64,000 bases of DNA from Ursus arctos (lineage: Eukaryota; Chordata; Mammalia; Carnivora; Ursidae). The translations under genes and the position numbers were made by a program. The stretch spans positions 6,558,001 to 6,622,000 of the forward strand of contig NW_026622997.1 in assembly GCF_023065955.2 (NCBI RefSeq). Reading direction: 5' to 3'. Shown here piece by piece: positions 12,060 to 22,610 of this stretch (position 1 is its first letter; each line of letters starts with the position of its first letter). The notes below the pieces were generated by a model. It saw only the letters and a list, made by a program, of their open reading frames with translations. It made no database searches and was not told the origin of the DNA.

Positions 12060-12250
12060 TTACAGCAGCTCGTTCTTCCAGTCACTTGAGTGCTAGATAG
12101 CATCTCCATTTTGCAGATGAGGAAACTGAGAGTCAGGAACTTGCCTAAAGTCACAGAGTGGTGAGTGGGGGTGGAGGGGAATGAGCTTCAACTGCTGGCC
12201 TGCTTTACTCCTAAGCCCTTTGCTTTTAACCATTGAGCTTCTTTCCCCCA
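12060..12250 (-). repeat. MIR SINE
   Basis: Strong reverse-MIR signature: CATCTCCATTTTGCAGATGAGGAAACTGAGAGTCAGGAACTTGCC (in pieces), AAAGTCACAGAGTGGTGAG, and a terminal CCTAAGCCCTTTGCTTTTAACCA. The middle part is G-rich and diverged. Confidence 0.85.
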
Positions 12251-12399
12251 GTCGAATGAAAGAAAGCTCCACGCAGGCAGAAAGTGTTCCTTGCCCGCTT
12301 GCAGGGACCCGGGCAGTGTGTAGGATGGCCTCCTGAGCACCGGCCCCCCCTTCAGAAGTCTTCTCCTGCTTCTCTCCATCACAGTCATGTCCCTTCAGG

Positions 12400-12580
12400 C
12401 CCTTTTCACAGACTGTAAGTACTTTGTCAATTAGTTTATTGTTCTACTGTCAGCCTCCCTAAAATGTAAGCTCCACGAGGGACTGAAGTGTGCCTTTCTC
12501 ATTTATCTCTACCTCCAGGATCCAACACTGTGCTGGGCACATAGGAGGCACTCAAAAAGCAGCTGCTGAATGGATACAGG
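12400..12580 (+). repeat. L2 LINE 3' end
   Basis: Typical L2 3' terminus: AAAATGTAAGCTCCACGAGG, a short gap, CACTGTGCTGGGCACATAGGAGGCACTCAAAAAG, then GCTGAATGGATA. The fragment is 5'-truncated and has no coding capacity. Confidence 0.8.
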
Positions 12581-13307
12581 AATGCTCAAAATGAAGTCAA
12601 TATATTCCCCCCACTAAATACACCTGTTGCCTCTCCTGCTGCATTTTAACCACTACCACCCTCTCCGTCCCTTAAAATTCTGGTCAACTTTAGTTCTTTC
12701 TTCTATATTTTGCCCACATCATTCATTTTCAGATCTTTTGCTCTCAGATTTTCCTTTCACGGCCTTCAGATCCCATCTACTTGGATGACAACAGTCCCTT
12801 CTTCCTTCAAAGACCAGCGTTTCCCTGGCTCCAGTGTCCCTTCTCTCCCTGGGACGCTGCTCATTCTTTCAGAAGCTCTTTGTGACATTCCCTCAGTTAG
12901 AAATCTCTATTAGTTGCCAAGTAAAATCCAAATTCTTCCTCTGACTTCCAATATCTTTGACAGTTTGATTTTGATTTGACAGTTTCCAGGTTGATTCCCT
13001 GCCTTCAGGAGAGGTTGGACCGATAGGAAGCACACATATACTGAGGACTCCCCCACCTTCCTGAATCTAGAAATCCAATGAAGAAGCATGAATTGCATGC
13101 CCACCACGTTCCAGGTACTGCATGCTGAACGTACAGAGCTAAGTGCCACGAGGCTGGAGTGGGGAGGTTAATTCACGAGCCGGGTCAGAGAGCCTGTGGG
13201 TCTCAAGCAGTCTGTCTCTCAAGCAGATCACCTTGATGGCTCCCTTGGACGTGGGAGGGCAGGCTTCCTGCCCCTTCTCTGGCCTGGCTAGGTGGGAGTT
13301 GAGTAGG
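12581..13307. other. Unique sequence, no gene recognised
   Basis: About 0.7 kb. The pyrimidine-rich part (12710-12900) loosely resembles L2 or another old LINE but I could not fix the family. Nothing else is supported. Confidence 0.4.
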
Positions 13308-13320
13308 AAAGGACTCTGCA

Positions 13321-13514
13321 GGCACACCTGGGTAGCTTAGTGGGTTGAGCATCCAACTCTTGGTTTCGGCTCAGGTCATGATTTCCCGGTTGGGGGTTTG
13401 AGCCAGGAGTTGGGCTCTGTGCGGGGTCTGCTTCAGAGTCTCTCTCCCTCTGCCTCTCACCCACGGTCTCACTCTCTCTCTCTCAAATAAACAAAGAAAA
13501 TCTTTAAAAAAAAA
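13321..13514 (+). mobile_element. CanSINE (tRNA-Lys-derived SINE)
   Basis: Forward order: GGCACACCTGGGTAGCTTAG (mutated tRNA head), CTTGGTTTCGGCTCAGGTCATGA, a (TC)-rich tract, CAAATAAACAAAGAAAATCTTT and a poly-A tail. Imperfect target duplications flank it: GGACTCTGCA at 13311-13320 and AGACTTTGCA at 13518-13527. The 'TCAGGTCATGATTTC' version of the body marks an older CanSINE type than the copies at 37196 and 52547. Confidence 0.93.
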
Positions 13515-13527
13515 AAAAGACTTTGCA

Positions 13528-14195
13528 TAAAGGTGACAAGACCTGGTGGGGGGAGCTGAGCAGGTGCCAGAGGGACAGGAGCTTGATCCATCTCCCGAGA
13601 GCCAGTGTTCCGTAGGGAGAATGACCAGGGACCTGGGAGAACCAGCCTGTCTAATATAGGATTTTAAACTGTGTTATTCATTAAGATATAGCTTGCCAGC
13701 CACATCCTTGAGATGACAGAACGTCTTAGTTGCTATGTGATGTGAGAAATGGCAGACGCAGGAGATCCAGAAAAGCATGGAGAGCCCAGCAGAAGCAGGA
13801 GATTCCCTGAAGCCAGGTAATTCACACAACTGCTGGGGGAAACACTGCGTTGCCTCCGGCCTGCAGGGACAGCAATTTGAGCAGGGTTGTTGTTTTTTGG
13901 TTTTTGGTTTTAATTTTAAAAACAGTCACCAGTAGGCTGAAGGGTCTGAACGCACCCACGTGGCTGAGACTCCAGTTACCGAGACAAACCGCAATGCCTT
14001 TAGCTGAGCACAGAACGGCTGGGGAGATAGACCCGTAAGCCAATCACAGCAGCTCAGCGACCGGGGTTGTTAGTGGGGACAGTGGAGGAAAAAATGGAGG
14101 TACCCCCTCTTTCATGGGACAGAGAGGCTTTGCAGAGGAGAGGGTGTCTGGGCTGAGTCCTGCAGAGTCATGGAAACCTTCTCAGGCCAGGGTGG
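13528..14195. other. Unique sequence, no gene recognised
   Basis: About 0.67 kb with no confident repeat. Antiparallel frames at 13822-14043 are a shadow pair with no supporting signal. Confidence 0.4.
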
Positions 14196-14480
14196 GAAGG
14201 ACAAGCCATTCCTTCTTCTTGGGATGTCCTTCTCTCCGTCTGGACCTACTCACATCATACCCATTCCTCAGGAACCAGCTTAGATGCCGCCTCTTCCCAG
14301 AGCATGCTGATCCCAAGTGACCTGGTCTTCCCTCAAACTCGGGCAGCTCTACGCTCCCCCCACGGACACGGCTCCGTCCCCGGCACCCTTGATGTGCGGG
14401 GGCTCATGCCACGCTACCATACTGCACGTGAATGCCACATATCCCGCCGCCGGTGAGTGCTCGAGAGCTGTTGGCTGAAA
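14196..14480 (+). repeat. Possible L2 LINE fragment (decayed)
   Basis: Words such as CCATTCCTTCTTCTTGGGATGTCC, CCTCAGGAACCAGCTTAGATGCCGCCTCTTCCCAGAG and a terminal GAGTGCTCGAGAGCTGTTGGCTGAA fall in the same order as the L2 3' region ('ctgttcc...', 'tcaggtctcagctcaaatgtcacctcctcagag', 'caataaatatttgttgaatga'). Divergence is strong, so this is tentative. Confidence 0.45.
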
Positions 14481-14948
14481 GAGGGATCAGATTCCTCGTT
14501 TGAAGGAAGGAAACACTGATTTGATGAGAACAGGCCTGGGGCTCGGTAATTGGGCAATGGTATCCTCTCTTCTCAGGATTCTCCTACTGTTATTCTTTCA
14601 AAGCGACGATGTAAGCAGTGTGGCTATTCTGTGTGAAAGGATATCACAGCAGTCACATCTCTTAACATACCTGCACATTTCAGCATCTAGTTTGAGCTGA
14701 AGAAAAGCCTTCCCTCCCATGCCGTGCTGAGTTCCTTACTTATTTGAAACTGTCTGTGCACCTGTCTTCAGTCACGCGGGAGGCTCTACGGGTCGTTTTT
14801 ACTTCACTACAGAGGGCGGCTCCCTAAGGTACGGCTCAAGTTTGTAACTAGCAACACAACGTTACTGACTTTATGGGAGAAAAACATACAAAAAGCATCA
14901 CTTCTGCTAAACTCTTATTCCTTGCTACTCTAGTTAAGAAAGTTTTGA

Positions 14949-15141
14949 GGGGCGCCTGGGTGGCTCAGTCGTTAAGCGTCTGCCTTCGGCTCAGGGCGTG
15001 ATCCCAGAGTCCTGGGATCGAGCCCCACATCAGGCTCCTCTGCTGGGAGCCTGCTTCTTCCTCTCCCACTCCCCCTGCCTGTGTTCCCTCTCTCACTGGC
15101 TGTCTCTCTCTCTCTGTCAAATAAATAAAATCTTAAAAAAA
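14949..15141 (+). mobile_element. CanSINE (tRNA-Lys-derived SINE)
   Basis: Near-consensus copy: GGGGCGCCTGGGTGGCTCAG head, CTGCCTTCGGCTCAGGGCG, TCCTGGGATCGAGCCCCACA, a (CT)n segment, AATAAATAAAATCTT and poly-A. A perfect 10-bp target duplication AAAGTTTTGA lies at 14939-14948 and 15142-15151. The A and B boxes of the internal pol III promoter lie in the head. It is a SINE, not a tRNA gene. Confidence 0.97.
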
Positions 15142-15151
15142 AAAGTTTTGA

Positions 15152-16850
15152 ACTAATGTTAAAAATATACAGTTAAATGTTCCTCTATACAAGGAAAAGT
15201 ATGGCTCTTGCTTCCTCCACAAAAGTGCAAAGCTGTTTTGCATAGAGAACTGTCAGATCTGTTAGTTTCATAATCCTTTAATGCACAGATAGCTTAGCTA
15301 ATTACCACTCCCAAAGAATGAAACACTGCAACTAGGAACAATTTTAAATGAAATCATTCTTGTAAAATAGCTGCATTTTATTGGTCTAAGTGTAAACATT
15401 GTGGTGACCGCTGGCTGCTGCCTCCCTGCGTAATATTTCTGCTGGCTGTGGCGGAGTCCTTGCTGATAAAGGATCTACAACATAAACTGTCTTCTCCCTG
15501 GAGCTCTTCTTCGAATTGATTGCTCTAAATTTCCACATATAATGGCTATAAAGGCAACACTATACAGAATCAGCACTAGAGAGAACATGAGCTTTTTTAA
15601 AGGCAAGCTTTTAAAATAGACAAATGTAATTACAATTCTTATTTTTAAAAGAAGTGTTAATTTAGAATATTGCTACAAAATACTATTCACAGCTAGGTTT
15701 CAGATTGTGCTAAAAACCACTTGCCATAAAATGGTGCTTCATTGGCACAGGTGTGTACTAACCCTTTCTGGCCATTAGGGTCCTGTTTTAGGATAGTGTT
15801 GTGAGGCGGCTCTCAGCAAATAAACCTGGGTACGAGGGAGAAATGACACTATTGCACTGTGGGGTTTTTATACAGTCTTGCCGTGACTCACTTCAACTCA
15901 TGTTTCAAGTATGCAACATTCACTTTTTAACAGATGAGAAAACTCAGTCTCAGAGGTCAGTTTGGGAGATCAGACTACCTGATAATTTCTCAATTTCAGT
16001 TTAACACATTATATTCATGAGTTATGTGCCAACAACATTAAAAATGTTTGTAACACTGTATACCTAGCTTCTTGTAGAGCACAAGTAATAATACATTAAA
16101 ACTTTCCTAATAATGCATTCATTAAACTAAGATTCCTAGAGGAACTGACATCCTCTATTACTGCACGTTGTAAGATGAAAGGATGTTACACAAGGTACAG
16201 ACGCAATAGATCCGAATGTTCTTGCCCTAATTATTACATCTTGTTTATGTGCAGGCCAAAGGGCATTTTTGTTTCTCTTTTGCTACATTCCAACTCATTC
16301 TCCAACAAAAGGCCAGTGACCATAGTAGGTTCTTCCTTCCAAACCATCTCTTCTTCATTCCTAAAGGAAAGTTTATTGCATCCTTCTTTAATAAAGACAT
16401 TTTTACTGTCCTGCAAAGGTACCTCTTAGATGTTACGGTCCTGATGCCTCTTTAAGAAAATAGTTCTAACATGCTTTATTTCTTTATGTGGGTGACCAGT
16501 TCCCAGCTTCATAGTTCCCAGAATGCATCTTTCAGAGAGCCCTAAAAAGAACACAGTGAACTTTCCAGCACTCCTCCTGGCCAGCGAATCTGAACCTCAG
16601 CTTTTGAGAGAGGTCCTAAGTAACTAACGGCCTGGCCGTCTGACCGTGCGAGTAACCAAGCCCTTCCGTGCAGGGTCTTCAGCCGGCTCCACAGCTCCAC
16701 GACCACAGCCTCTTCCTTCCCTGTTCTCAGTTTGGGGAGACGGCGTCAACGACCGCCCTGGGAGCACGAAGAGCTTTACCTGTCAGGGCAGCCGTGAGCC
16801 CTGCAAGGACAGCCAGCGTTCGCTCCCAAACTGGCCTCTACCCCGTCTTT
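15152..16850. other. Unique AT-rich sequence; candidate conserved noncoding DNA
   Basis: About 1.7 kb without interspersed repeats apart from a short MIR-like trace near 15920-15965 (ACAGATGAGAAAACTCAG). The segment 15360-15530 (ending near AACATAAACTGTCTTC) has few low-complexity words and is flanked by repeat-free sequence, which is the usual look of a conserved noncoding element. No exon is supported. Confidence 0.4.
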
Positions 16851-16863
16851 GGATGGCATTCTT

Positions 16864-17067
16864 TTTTTTTTTTTTTTTAAGGTTTTATTTATTTATTCGA
16901 CAGAGATAGAGACAGCCAGCGAGAGAGGGAACACAAGCAGGGGGAGTGGGAGAGGAAGAAGCAGGCTCCCAGCGGAGGAGCCTGATGTGGGGTTCGATCC
17001 CAGGACCTGGGATCACGCCCTGAGCCGAAGGCAGACGTTTAACGACTGAGCCACCCAGGCGCCCCTC
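16864..17067 (-). mobile_element. CanSINE (tRNA-Lys-derived SINE)
   Basis: Reverse copy with a poly-T lead, TTTATTTATTCGACAGAGA, the AGGGAACACAAGCAGGGGGA block, GATCACGCCCTGAGCCGAAG, and the head complement CCACCCAGGCGCCCC. Target duplications GGATGGCATTCTT (16851-16863) and GGACGGCATTCTT (17068-17080) differ at one base. Antisense and sense frames that run through here are SINE translations, not genes. Confidence 0.97.
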
Positions 17068-17234
17068 GGACGGCATTCTTAATGCCAAGCTCTTCGCCAA
17101 GAAGAAGACAACCAGTGACTCTACGTTGATGTCTTCCTTTACGGGTGGGAAGAGGCTCCTTGAAGAGTCGCTGCGCCCCGTCCCGTGTGCCGTCGATGGC
17201 TTGCTACGGTGGCACCTATTTAAGAATATGTGAG

Positions 17235-17419
17235 GGGCAATTGGGTGGCTCTGTCGGTTAAGCATTTCCTCCGGCTCAGGTCATGATCCCAGAGTCCTGG
17301 GACCAAGGCCCAGATGGGGCTCCCTGCTCAGCGGGGAGTCTGCTTCTCCCTCTGCCCCTCCCCCTCAACTTGTGCCCTTTTTCGTGCTCTCTCTCAAATA
17401 AATAAATAAAATCTTTAAA
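17235..17419 (+). mobile_element. CanSINE (tRNA-Lys-derived SINE)
   Basis: Forward copy with a mutated head (GGCAATTGGGTGGCTCTGTC), CCGGCTCAGGTCATGATCCC, CTTCTCCCTCTGCCCCTCCC and AATAAATAAATAAAATCTTT. Target duplications AAGAATATGTGAG (17222-17234) and AAGTATATGTGAG (17420-17432) differ at one base. It sits 167 bases from an opposite-strand copy, forming an inverted pair. Confidence 0.96.
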
Positions 17420-17432
17420 AAGTATATGTGAG

Positions 17433-18483
17433 ATACGCCACAGTCCATTAGTAACCAGGTAGAACCAGAAGGGCTCCAAGGAGCCTGCCAATTCTTATTT
17501 CATTTTAATCACCAAGTAGGATAAAATACAAGGACAGAGGGGAAAACCCCTCTTAACTCACTGTCTATTGATTCAATGTTGTAGAGAATGATGGCAGTCT
17601 TGTTAGATTGGGAATAAGATGAACGAGTGAATGAAACAGAAGAATAGCTAGCAGCCTTGCCATGCCCCTCTGGGGAGGCAGGGCCAGCGACGCTGCCTGT
17701 GACAGAACCAGATTGACCCTGAACACTGGTGAGTGGTTCTCCTGGACCCTTCCTGGGGTGAGAACAAGGCTTGCTGTTCAACAGGTACATGTTTCCCTCC
17801 AAGTACCTTATCTCAATAATTATGGCCACGCTGGGTTTCGCCACCATTAACAGTGTGCACACTCCCCTTAGATCTAATCAAGTGGCAAGGAGCCACTTTG
17901 GGGGTGGCAGACTTGTGCCTGCTGTGGCACGTAGGAAGCAGCCCACACTCACCCCCATGGCTTGTTCTCATCACGTCCTAGCTCACTCCTGTCATGCAGG
18001 TTAGGAGCACTCAGTGACGAGTTCAAAGAGTCATGCTGATCTCAGGGAGTGCTCTGGAATGAACTGCTAAGGCCCGGTGCACTTTTCTCATGGGCTGTCC
18101 TACGCTCACATTCTTTGATTTGCATTTCTGACTTTCCCGGCAAGGGACAGAGAGAGGAAGAAGACATTATCCTGGAACTAACTCCCTTCCAGCATGCTCC
18201 ATGAGCCTCAATTTCTGGGTCTTGTGTCACCAAGGCTCTGACTATGCTGTGTGCACAACCTCCTTCAGGTAAAACTGCAGTTGTGCGTATCTGCCATTGG
18301 GGATTGGAACACACGTGGGTCTCTTGTCCAGGAGATCTGAAGCTCGGGTTCGGCAGAGGCCAGACTTGCTACTCGTCCCCCATCTCTGACCTCGGAGAAA
18401 GTGGATGTGGATGTGGCCTTTAGGTAGTGTTATACAGGTGTGACTGCTCAGTGTTAATGTTTCTGGGACGGTCTCTCTACACC
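17433..18483. other. Unique sequence, no gene recognised
   Basis: About 1 kb with no confident repeat. Open frames of up to 117 codons (17509-17862, minus) show no motif and have overlapping plus-strand frames. Confidence 0.4.
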
Positions 18484-18496
18484 TCCCTGTTTGTCT

Positions 18497-18728
18497 ATAT
18501 ATATTTTTTAAAGATTTTATTTATTTATTTTAGAGGAGAGAGAAAGAGAGAATGAGAGACAGACAGACAGACACGGAGAGAGAGGGAATCTCAAGCAGAC
18601 TCCCCGCTGAGCATGGAGCCAGACTGGGGGGTCTTGTCATGGGGCTCGACCTCACAACCCTGAGACCATGACTTGAGCCCAAACCAAGAGTCAGACACTT
18701 AACTGACTGAGCCACCCAGGCGCCTCAA
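18497..18728 (-). mobile_element. CanSINE (tRNA-Lys-derived SINE)
   Basis: Reverse copy: AAAGATTTTATTTATTTATT tail, an extended (GA)n and (GACA)n purine tract (about 18535-18590), GAGCATGGAGCC, CTCACAACCCTGAGACCATGA, and CTGAGCCACCCAGGCGCCTC. Imperfect target duplications TCCCTGTTTGTCT (18484-18496) and TCCCTGTTCATCT (18729-18741). The body type is the older one, shared with 13321 and 55149. Confidence 0.95.
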
Positions 18729-18756
18729 TCCCTGTTCATCTTTACATGGAAGCTGT

Positions 18757-18840
18757 GATCTCTGCCTCACAGAGCTGTAAGGAGGACTAGATGAGATAAC
18801 GTTCGTGAAAATCTGCGGAGCTGGGCGCTTCATAATGACA
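18757..18840 (+). repeat. MIR SINE 3' fragment
   Basis: CTGCCTCACAGAGCTGTAAGGAGGACTAGATGAGATAACG (split here across positions 18762-18802) corresponds to the MIR 3' half 'cctcatagggttgttgtgaggattaaatgagataa'. The 5' half is absent. Confidence 0.6.
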
Positions 18841-19511
18841 GAATCATTCTTCCTTCCTGTCCTGGACAAACAACCGCACAGATGCCTGTTTTCCAAGCAT
18901 GCATTGGCAAAAAAACCCCCATGAACTTCAAAATCACATGCTCAACTGGCTATCCTCCGCAATGTACGTGTCGGGAACCAAAAGTTCCTTGTTTTATGTT
19001 CTTTTTACTGATAGTGATACAGAACTCCGAGACAGTAATCTGAGCATATTCTTGGTAGCACTGGGAGATCTGAAATCAGTAGGAGGTTTTCTAAGAGCCT
19101 GGTTTTTGTTTGTTTGTTTGCCAGCTCAGACACTGTTTAAGGTCTCCTGCGGTCTATATTTTGCTGTTTGTCCTTCTCCTGCTTGTCGCATGTGCAAAGG
19201 CTGCTCCGCACGCATACATCCGCACGGGGTGCTGCCTTGGCCTTCTGCCGATCTCTGCCAGGTTATCCATTTCTGCTTAAGCTTCCCCTTGACCTCTCAG
19301 GCTTGCTTGCTTTTTATTTTAGTCTTCCAGTCCACTTTTGGTCATTCAGATTCCCAACCCATTGGATCCCTGGCTTTACTATTTCTTTCCTCAGTTTGTG
19401 CCACTCCTATCAGTCGCCCAGGGGTCCTAATGCTGGTCAGACAGGTTTTCCGCCTCTGACCCTCATGGCATCACCTTGATGCACTCAACTGGTGTCATTT
19501 CTCATCTGTAA
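18841..19511. other. Unique sequence containing the longest open frame of the window
   Basis: An ATG-initiated frame of 186 codons runs 18899-19459. It is leucine-, serine- and cysteine-rich with no recognisable domain, and a second overlapping frame of 103 codons exists. I regard it as a chance frame in unique DNA. Confidence 0.45.
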
Positions 19512-19524
19512 TCTTGACTTCTTC

Positions 19525-19769
19525 TTTTTTTTAAATTTTATTTTAATTAAATTCAATTAATTAACATACAGTGTATTACTAATTTCAGAGGTAGAGTCAG
19601 TGATCCATCAGTTGCATATAACCCCCAGTGCTCATCACATCACGTGCCCCCCTGAATGCCCATTATCCAGTTACCCCATCCACCCACCTACCTCCCCTCT
19701 AGCAACCTTCAGTTTGTTTCCTATGGTTAAGAGTCTCTTATGGTTTGTCTCCCTTTCTGATTTCGGTGC
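19525..19769 (-). mobile_element. 5'-truncated L1, carnivore 3' end
   Basis: Reverse complement of a carnivore L1 3' region: a T/A-rich tail, ATTAACATACAGTGTATTACTAATTTC (in part), CACATCACGTGCCCCCCTGAATGCCCATTATCCAGTTACC in pieces, and GTTTGTTTCCTATGGTTAAGAG. Target duplications TCTTGACTTCTTC (19512-19524) and TCTTGACTTATTC (19770-19782) differ by one base, so this is a complete 5'-truncated insertion of about 245 bases. Confidence 0.9.
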
Positions 19770-19892
19770 TCTTGACTTATTCCATAATTTGTCTTATTCA
19801 AATTGGACTGTAAGCTGCTTTAGGAAAAATATTAAATTTTTCCTTTTCCCATGATCAAAGATGGTGCTGTGCTTATAATGGGCCTTCAAAAA

Positions 19893-21112
19893 CAAGGGCA
19901 AAAGACACAAATAAATGGAAAGACATCCCGTGTTCATGGATTGGAAGACTTAATATTGTTAAGATGACAACATCAGCCAAAGAAATCTATACATTTAATG
20001 TAATCCTTATTAAAATCGCAATGGATTTTTTTTTCAGAAATAGAAATCCATACTAAAATTCACATAGAATCTCAAGGGATTGAGAAAAGATAAAAGAATC
20101 TTTAAAAAGAGGAACAAAGTTGGAGGTCTCACACTTCCTGACTTCAAAACTTATTACGTAGCTATGGTAGTCAAAACACTGTGGTATTGGCATAAAGACA
20201 GATGAACGGACCAAGGGAACAGAATAGAGATCCCAGAAATAAACCCTCACATATATGGTCAAATGATTTTTGACAAGAGTACCAAGACCATTCAATAGGG
20301 GAAAGGACGGTATTAAACAAATGATGTTGGGAAAGGGGCTATCCATATGCAAAAGAATGAAGCTGGACCCTTACCTTGCACTATGTACAAAAATCGACTC
20401 AAAATGGATGAAAGACCTAAACTTAAGAGCTAAAATTATAAAACCATCAGAAGAAAACAGGGGAAAAGTTTTAGAATTGGATCTGGTAATAATTTCTTGA
20501 ATAGGACACCTAAAGCATTGCAATAAAAATAAAAATAGATAAACTGGACACATCAAAGGACACAAAGAACAGAGTGGAAAGGCAACCTACAGAATGGGAG
20601 AAAATATCTGTAAATCATATATCTGATAGGGGGATAATATTCAGAATGTATAAAGAACTCCTACAACTCAACAACAACAAGATAACCCAATTAAAAAAAT
20701 GGACAAAAGACTTGAAAAAACATTTCTTCAACAAAGAGATACAAATAGCCAATAAGCAATGAAAAGATACTCAACACTGGTAATCGTTATGGAAACACAA
20801 ATCAAACCATAATAAGATACTACCTCACACACATTAGGATGGCTACTACTTAAGAAAAAAAACCAAACAAACAGAGAATAACTGTTGGTAAGAATGTGGA
20901 GAAATTGGAATCCTTGAGCACTGTTGGTGGCAATGTGAAATGGTGCAGCTGCTACGGAAAACAGTAGAGAGGTTCCTCAAAAATTTAAAATAGAATTAGT
21001 ACATGTGTTGCCAAAGCAAGCACTTAAAACAGAATTAATGTAAGATTCATCAATTCTGCTTCTAGGTATCTATCCAAAAGAATTAAAAGCAGAGTCTCAA
21101 AGAGATATTTGT
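19893..21112 (+). mobile_element. Old L1 (L1MA/L1MB-like), ORF2 3' part, first half
   Basis: Forward L1 sequence from late ORF2: a degraded 'catggattggaagacttaatat' block, then 'AAAATGGATGAAAGACCTAAAC', 'GGCAACCTACAGAATGGGAG', and 'CACTGTTGGTGGCAATGTGAAATGGTGCAG'. Broken peptide pieces of the ORF2 C-terminal region can be read (for example [13 protein letters not shown] in the 20270-20500 frame), with stops and frameshifts throughout, so it is dead. The element continues at 21864 after a nested insertion. The left edge near 19893 is approximate. Confidence 0.9.
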
Positions 21113-21863
21113 TTTTGTTTTAAATTTAAATTCAGTTAATGAACGTACAGTGTATTATTAGTTTCAGAGGTAGAGTTTAGTGATTCATCAGTTGCGTGTA
21201 ACACCCAGCGCTCATCACATCACCTGCCCTCCTTATTGCCCATCACTCAGTTACCCCATCCCCCCACCGACCTCCCCTCCAGAAACCCTGTTTGTTTCCT
21301 ATGGTTAAGAGCCTCTTGTTTTGTCTCCCTCTCTGTTTCCGTCTTGTTTTATTTTTCCCTTACTTCCCCCATGATCCTCTGTTTTGTTTCTTAGATTCCA
21401 CATATAAATGAAATCATATGATAATTGTCTTTCTCTGATGATTTATTTCACTTGGCATAATACCCTCTAGTTCCACCCACATTGTTGCAAATGGCAAGAT
21501 TTCATTCTTTTTGATGGCTGAGTAATATTCCACCGTGTATATACACCACATCTTCTCTATCCATTCATCTGTCGATGGACATCTGGGCTCTTTCTATAAT
21601 TTGGCTATTGTGGACGTTGCTGCTACGAACATTCGGGTGCAGGCGCCTGTTCGGATCACTACACTTGTATCTTTGGGGTAAATACCTAGTAGGGCAATTG
21701 CTGGCTTGTAGGGTAGTTCTATTTTTATTTTTTTGAGGAACCTCCATACTGTTTTCCAGAGTGGCTGAACCAGCTTGCATTCCCACCAACAGTGTAAGAG
21801 GGTTCCTCTTTCTCTGCATCCTTGCCGATAGCTGTCATTTCCTGACTTACTAATTTTAGCCAT
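21113..21863 (-). mobile_element. Younger carnivore L1, 5'-truncated, nested in the old L1
   Basis: Reverse L1 3' end: T-rich tail, AATGAACGTACAGTGTATTATTAG, the CACCCAGCGCTCATCACATCACC block, CACATATAAATGAAATCATATG, GATGGCTGAGTAATATTCC, TTGGCTATTGTGGACGTTGC, ending in TTTCCTGACTTACTAATTTTAGCCATT. A perfect 16-bp duplication TCAAAGAGATATTTGT is present at 21097-21112 and 21864-21879. The minus frame 21594-21863 reads an ORF2 C-terminal piece (LVQPLWKTVWRFLKK, PAIALLGIYPKDTSVV). It has stops before the protein end, so it is inactive. Confidence 0.97.
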
Positions 21864-22378
21864 TCAAAGAGATATTTGTGCATCCATGTGCATAACAGCA
21901 TTATTCACAACACCTAAAAACGTGGAATCAACAAAAGTGTCCATTAACATATGAATGGATAAACAAATGTGGCAGAAATATACAACGCAATATTATTTAG
22001 CTTTAAAAAGAAAGGAAATTCTGACACATGCTGCATGGATGAACCTTGAAGATATTATGCTGAGTGAAATAAACTGGAAACAAAAAGACAAATATTATAA
22101 GATTCCACTTGTATGAGGTACCCAGAGGAGTAGTAAGATTCCTAGAGACAGAAGGCAGAATGGTGACTGCCAGGGACTGGGGGGCGGGGAGAATGGGGAA
22201 TTATTATTTAACGGGAACAGAGTTTCAGTGCTGAGAGATGAAAGAGCTCTGGCGACGGATGGTAGTGATGGTTTCACAATAATGTGAATGTAGGCAATAC
22301 CACTGATGTGTACATTGGAAAATGATTAACATATTAAATTTTATGTTATGTACATTTATCACAATTAAAAAAACACTC
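21864..22378 (+). mobile_element. Old L1 (L1MA/L1MB-like), 3' end, second half
   Basis: Continuation of the host element: CATAACAGCATTATTCACAA, ATTAACATATGAATGGATAAAC, GAACCTTGAAGATATTATGC, AGACAAATATTATAAGATTCCACTTG, then the G-rich 3' UTR patch (GGGACTGGGGGGCGGGG at about 22173) and a final ATTTATCACAATTAAAAAAAC. The reading continues exactly from the first half once the insertion and one duplication copy are removed. Confidence 0.92.
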
Positions 22379-22439
22379 CATTAATACTCAACTGGAAAAT
22401 AAATTAGTCATTACTATACCAAATCTCTAACTCTCCTTT

Positions 22440-22540
22440 ATCTTTCAAAAAGTATCACACCAGAGCTATTCCTTTAAGTGGTATCTGAGCTTTAGTTTTT
22501 GTATCCTTAGCACTTAGCACAGTGCTAGTTACATCATGTG
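22440..22540 (+). repeat. Possible L2/MIR 3' trace
   Basis: CACTTAGCACAGTGCTAGTTACAT (22508-22531) resembles the shared 'agcacagtgcctggcacat' 3' core of MIR and L2 elements. Only about 60 to 100 bases can be followed. Confidence 0.35.
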
Positions 22541-22610
22541 GACTCGATTTACTGGTTTAAAAAAAAAGGGATGAAAACATGGACTCTGATAATTCCTTTC
22601 TTAAATTTCT

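Noticed and set aside
14949..15020. tRNA-like head in CanSINEs (here and in the other ten copies)
   Set aside because: The tRNA-Lys-like part is the pol III promoter region of a SINE. It lacks a complete cloverleaf and is followed by a SINE body and poly-A.
16885..17265. 126-codon minus frame
   Set aside because: It runs through a CanSINE and its flank. The peptide is translated SINE sequence.
18899..19459. 186-codon ATG frame, the longest in the window
   Set aside because: No domain, signal or codon pattern I recognise. It overlaps a second open frame, has no splice or polyA context, and a frame of this length is expected by chance in 64 kb.
21594..21863. Peptide resembling L1 ORF2 C-terminus
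   Set aside because: Real homology but a dead fragment of a truncated retrotransposon, so it is reported as mobile element rather than CDS.
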